Assembly (NCBI GenBank): GCA_026713205.1 | Contig: JAPOOY010000088.1 | Coordinates: forward strand, 1 to 6,600 | DNA from: Bdellovibrionales bacterium | Lineage (GTDB): Bacteria > Bdellovibrionota > Bdellovibrionia > Bdellovibrionales > UBA1609 | DNA length: 6,600 nucleotides | Direction: 5' to 3' | Shown here: positions 5,375-6,600 of the stretch, in pieces | Layout: the number at the start of each line of letters is the position of its first letter | Position numbering within the stretch: the first letter of the stretch is position 1 | Notes under the pieces: model-generated | What the model was told of the DNA's origin: nothing | Databases searched by the model: none | The model's input: only the letters and a program-made list of their open reading frames with translations | Translations under genes and position numbers: made by a program

Positions 5375-5962
5375 ATGGACAATAAAAAACCGACCCTGGA
5401 TAAAATCCTTTGGCTGGACTTGGAGATGACCGGTCTCATCCCTGAAACAGATGTTATCATTGAAGCCGCAGCCATCATCACTAATGAACAATTGGAAGAG
5501 CTGGATTGTTATCATAAAGTGGTTAAACAAAGTAAAAACCATCTTGAAAAAATGGATAAGTGGAACCAGAAATGCCATCGGCAATCCGGGCTTTACGATC
5601 TCATTCCAAAAGGAAAGGACTTATTTTTGGTGGAAGAGGATCTCTTATCTCTTGTTACAAAGCATTTTGGTGAAAAAGATCATATCGTTATCCTGGCTGG
5701 AAACTGTATTTCCCAGGATAGAAGTTTTATCCGAAAATATATGCCCCGTCTGGATAAAAAACTCTTCTATCGGATGTTGGATGTCACTGCCTGGAAGTTA
5801 ATTTTTGAAAGGCAGGGCTTTATATTTGAAAAAGCCAATAAACACCGAGCTTTAGAGGATACGAGAGAGAGTATTCGGGAAATGCGCTTTTATCTGAACA
5901 ATGTGGATTTTAAAAAATCTTCCCTATCAGCAAATGCAATAGAAGAAATAAGAAAAACTTAA
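5375..5962 (+). CDS. orn: Oligoribonuclease (3'-5' exoribonuclease, DEDDh family)
   Basis: Orn degrades very short RNAs, mainly dinucleotides including pGpG from c-di-GMP turnover, to mononucleotides and acts in the cytoplasm. Its 195 residues are slightly longer than E. coli Orn. The WLDLEMTGL motif at 13-21 gives D15 and E17. GNCISQDRSF at 109-118 gives D115. NKHRALEDTRESI at 155-167 gives H157 and D162, completing the DEDDh set of metal ligands and general base. AAGGTGA (5364-5370) lies 4 nt before the ATG. It follows the Smr-domain gene by 18 nt. Repeat copies E3 and E4, in the same orientation, flank this gene pair. Its stop is TAA. Confidence 0.97.
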   Translation: MDNKKPTLDKILWLDLEMTGLIPETDVIIEAAAIITNEQLEELDCYHKVVKQSKNHLEKMDKWNQKCHRQSGLYDLIPKGKDLFLVEEDLLSLVTKHFGEKDHIVILAGNCISQDRSFIRKYMPRLDKKLFYRMLDVTAWKLIFERQGFIFEKANKHRALEDTRESIREMRFYLNNVDFKKSSLSANAIEEIRKT

Positions 5963-5990
5963 GAACAATGAACCTTGTATCAATAATATC

Positions 5991-6332
5991 TACCGATTGT
6001 GTTTGAAATTTCATGGATTAAATTGAAACAAAGGCGTATGTTATTGTTATACTGGTCCGGTTTGAAATTTGAGTTTTTTCAGATGAAAGAATACTTACAC
6101 CCGCCATTAAGAGAAGAGAGGGTTCAAAAGTTCAAACATGCGTTTTGCCACAAAGCGGCTAATAGCCGCTCTTGTGTCAAAGCCGAACTCACTTTTGAAC
6201 CCTCTCTTCTCTTAATGGCGGGCTAACTTCATGTAAACGAAAAACCGTAAAACTCAAACCGGATTGAGATAAATTCAAAGTACAGTTATATGTTATTTTT
6301 AAGATAACCTGAATTTTCAAATACAATCAGTA
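5991..6332 (+). repeat. Nested-palindrome intergenic element E4 (subfamily B, most complete)
   Basis: E4 occupies most of the 388-base gap after orn. The outer arms, 6100-6131 and 6191-6222, are a perfect 32-base inverted repeat (CCCGCCATTAAGAG..., CTCTTAATGGCGGG). The inner hairpin is CACAA+AGCGGCTA (6149-6161), one base, TAGCCGCT (6163-6170), bulged C, TTGTG (6172-6176). The conserved strands are TTCAAACATGCGTTTTGC and TCAAAGCCGAACTCA. The outermost ends match inversely at 20 of 23 positions: TACCGATTGTGTTTGAAA from 5991 and TTTTCAAATACAATCAGTA to 6332. A middle layer has TCCGGTTTGA (6056-6065) against TCAAACCGGA (6254-6263). The right end runs up to the ribosome binding site of the next gene. 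Confidence 0.92.
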
Positions 6333-6338
6333 TATTTT

Positions 6339-6344
6339 AAGGAG
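6339..6344 (+). promoter_or_regulatory. Ribosome binding site of the 3'-terminal gene
   Basis: AAGGAG lies 6 nt before the ATG at 6351 and supports this start for a reading frame that runs off the window. Confidence 0.8.
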
Positions 6345-6350
6345 AAAACA

Positions 6351-6600
6351 ATGTCTGAAATCATCGCCCAGCAAACAAAAAAAATATCTCATTTCATAGA
6401 AACCATACAGACTTTATATGAAACGGAAATGGGAGATTTTAAACGAAAAACCATCTCTTACCTGAATCGCCTGGAAGATGATTTGAGTGACTCTTCCTTA
6501 AAATCCTTTTTTCATCAATTCAGGGAATCGATAATCTGCGATGATTCAAAAGACATAGAGACCTTAAGACATCAAGTTATACATAAGATAAAAAAGAAGA
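6351..6600 (+). CDS. Unrecognised protein, N-terminal part only
   Basis: An open frame begins MSEIIAQQTKKISHFIETIQ and continues without a stop to the window end, 83 complete codons. A strong AAGGAG site precedes it. The visible part is rich in charged residues (Lys, Glu, Asp), hydrophilic, and probably mostly helical; hydrophobic residues at intervals could allow coiled-coil or helical-bundle packing. No signal peptide, membrane segment or known motif is visible. It ends in a lysine-rich stretch (HKIKKK). Repeat E4 lies directly upstream, so it probably begins a new transcription unit. I do not recognise the family and assign no function. Confidence 0.75.
   Translation, partial: MSEIIAQQTKKISHFIETIQTLYETEMGDFKRKTISYLNRLEDDLSDSSLKSFFHQFRESIICDDSKDIETLRHQVIHKIKKK

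Noticed and set aside
5451..5801. 116-codon + strand frame inside orn
   Set aside because: It overlaps a clear DEDDh exonuclease gene in another frame and has no motif of its own.
6100..6222. tRNA-like gene (GGTTCAAAAG resembles a T-loop)
   Set aside because: No acceptor stem, anticodon arm or normal tRNA spacing; the stem is a 32-bp inverted repeat.
5999..6226. Open frame of 75 codons through E4
   Set aside because: Same length as the one in E3 by coincidence; frames do not correspond, so the element is not a conserved gene.
1049..6332. CRISPR array made of the repeated units
   Set aside because: Only four copies, separated by whole genes, of varying sequence and in both orientations.

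Overview
The window is from an AT-rich bacterial chromosome. Five complete protein genes, two partial ones and four copies of one palindromic repeat family all read on the + strand, apart from repeat copy E1, which is inverted. The genes suggest a bacterium with a diaminopimelate (DAP) lysine/peptidoglycan pathway, spermidine synthesis and oligoribonuclease (Orn). Orn is typical of Proteobacteria and Actinobacteria, but I cannot place the organism more closely. The standard genetic code fits: TGA, TAG and TAA all end genes at family-typical C-termini.

Layout: (1) 1-1038, the 3' part of lysC (aspartokinase). It is interrupted by an in-frame TGA where the family has a conserved glycine, and a good internal start for the regulatory (beta) subunit lies downstream. 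(2) 1049-1271, repeat E1 (inverted), which also carries the lysA ribosome binding site. (3) 1272-2534, lysA (DAP decarboxylase). (4) 2551-2910, repeat E2 with partial copies on both sides. (5) 2934-4788, a two-gene spermidine operon: an AdoMet decarboxylase of the eukaryotic type (class 2) and spermidine synthase speE. (6) 4821-5054, repeat E3. (7) 5102-5962, a small Smr-domain protein followed closely by orn. (8) 5991-6332, repeat E4. (9) 6351-end, the start of an unrecognised protein.

Every gap between transcription units holds one copy of the same nested-palindrome element, while gaps inside operons (13 and 18 nt) hold none. The copies share a conserved centre: two nearly invariant asymmetric strands around a short inner hairpin. 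Their stems vary in sequence but stay complementary, so pairing is kept while the sequence changes. E1/E2 form one subfamily and flank lysA in opposite orientation. E3/E4 form another and flank smr-orn in the same orientation. This uncharacterised structured intergenic family is the main candidate for something new here.

The genes work in two linked areas: lysine/DAP synthesis from aspartate (lysC, lysA) and spermidine synthesis from putrescine and decarboxylated AdoMet (AdoMetDC, speE). Smr-orn acts on nucleic acids.
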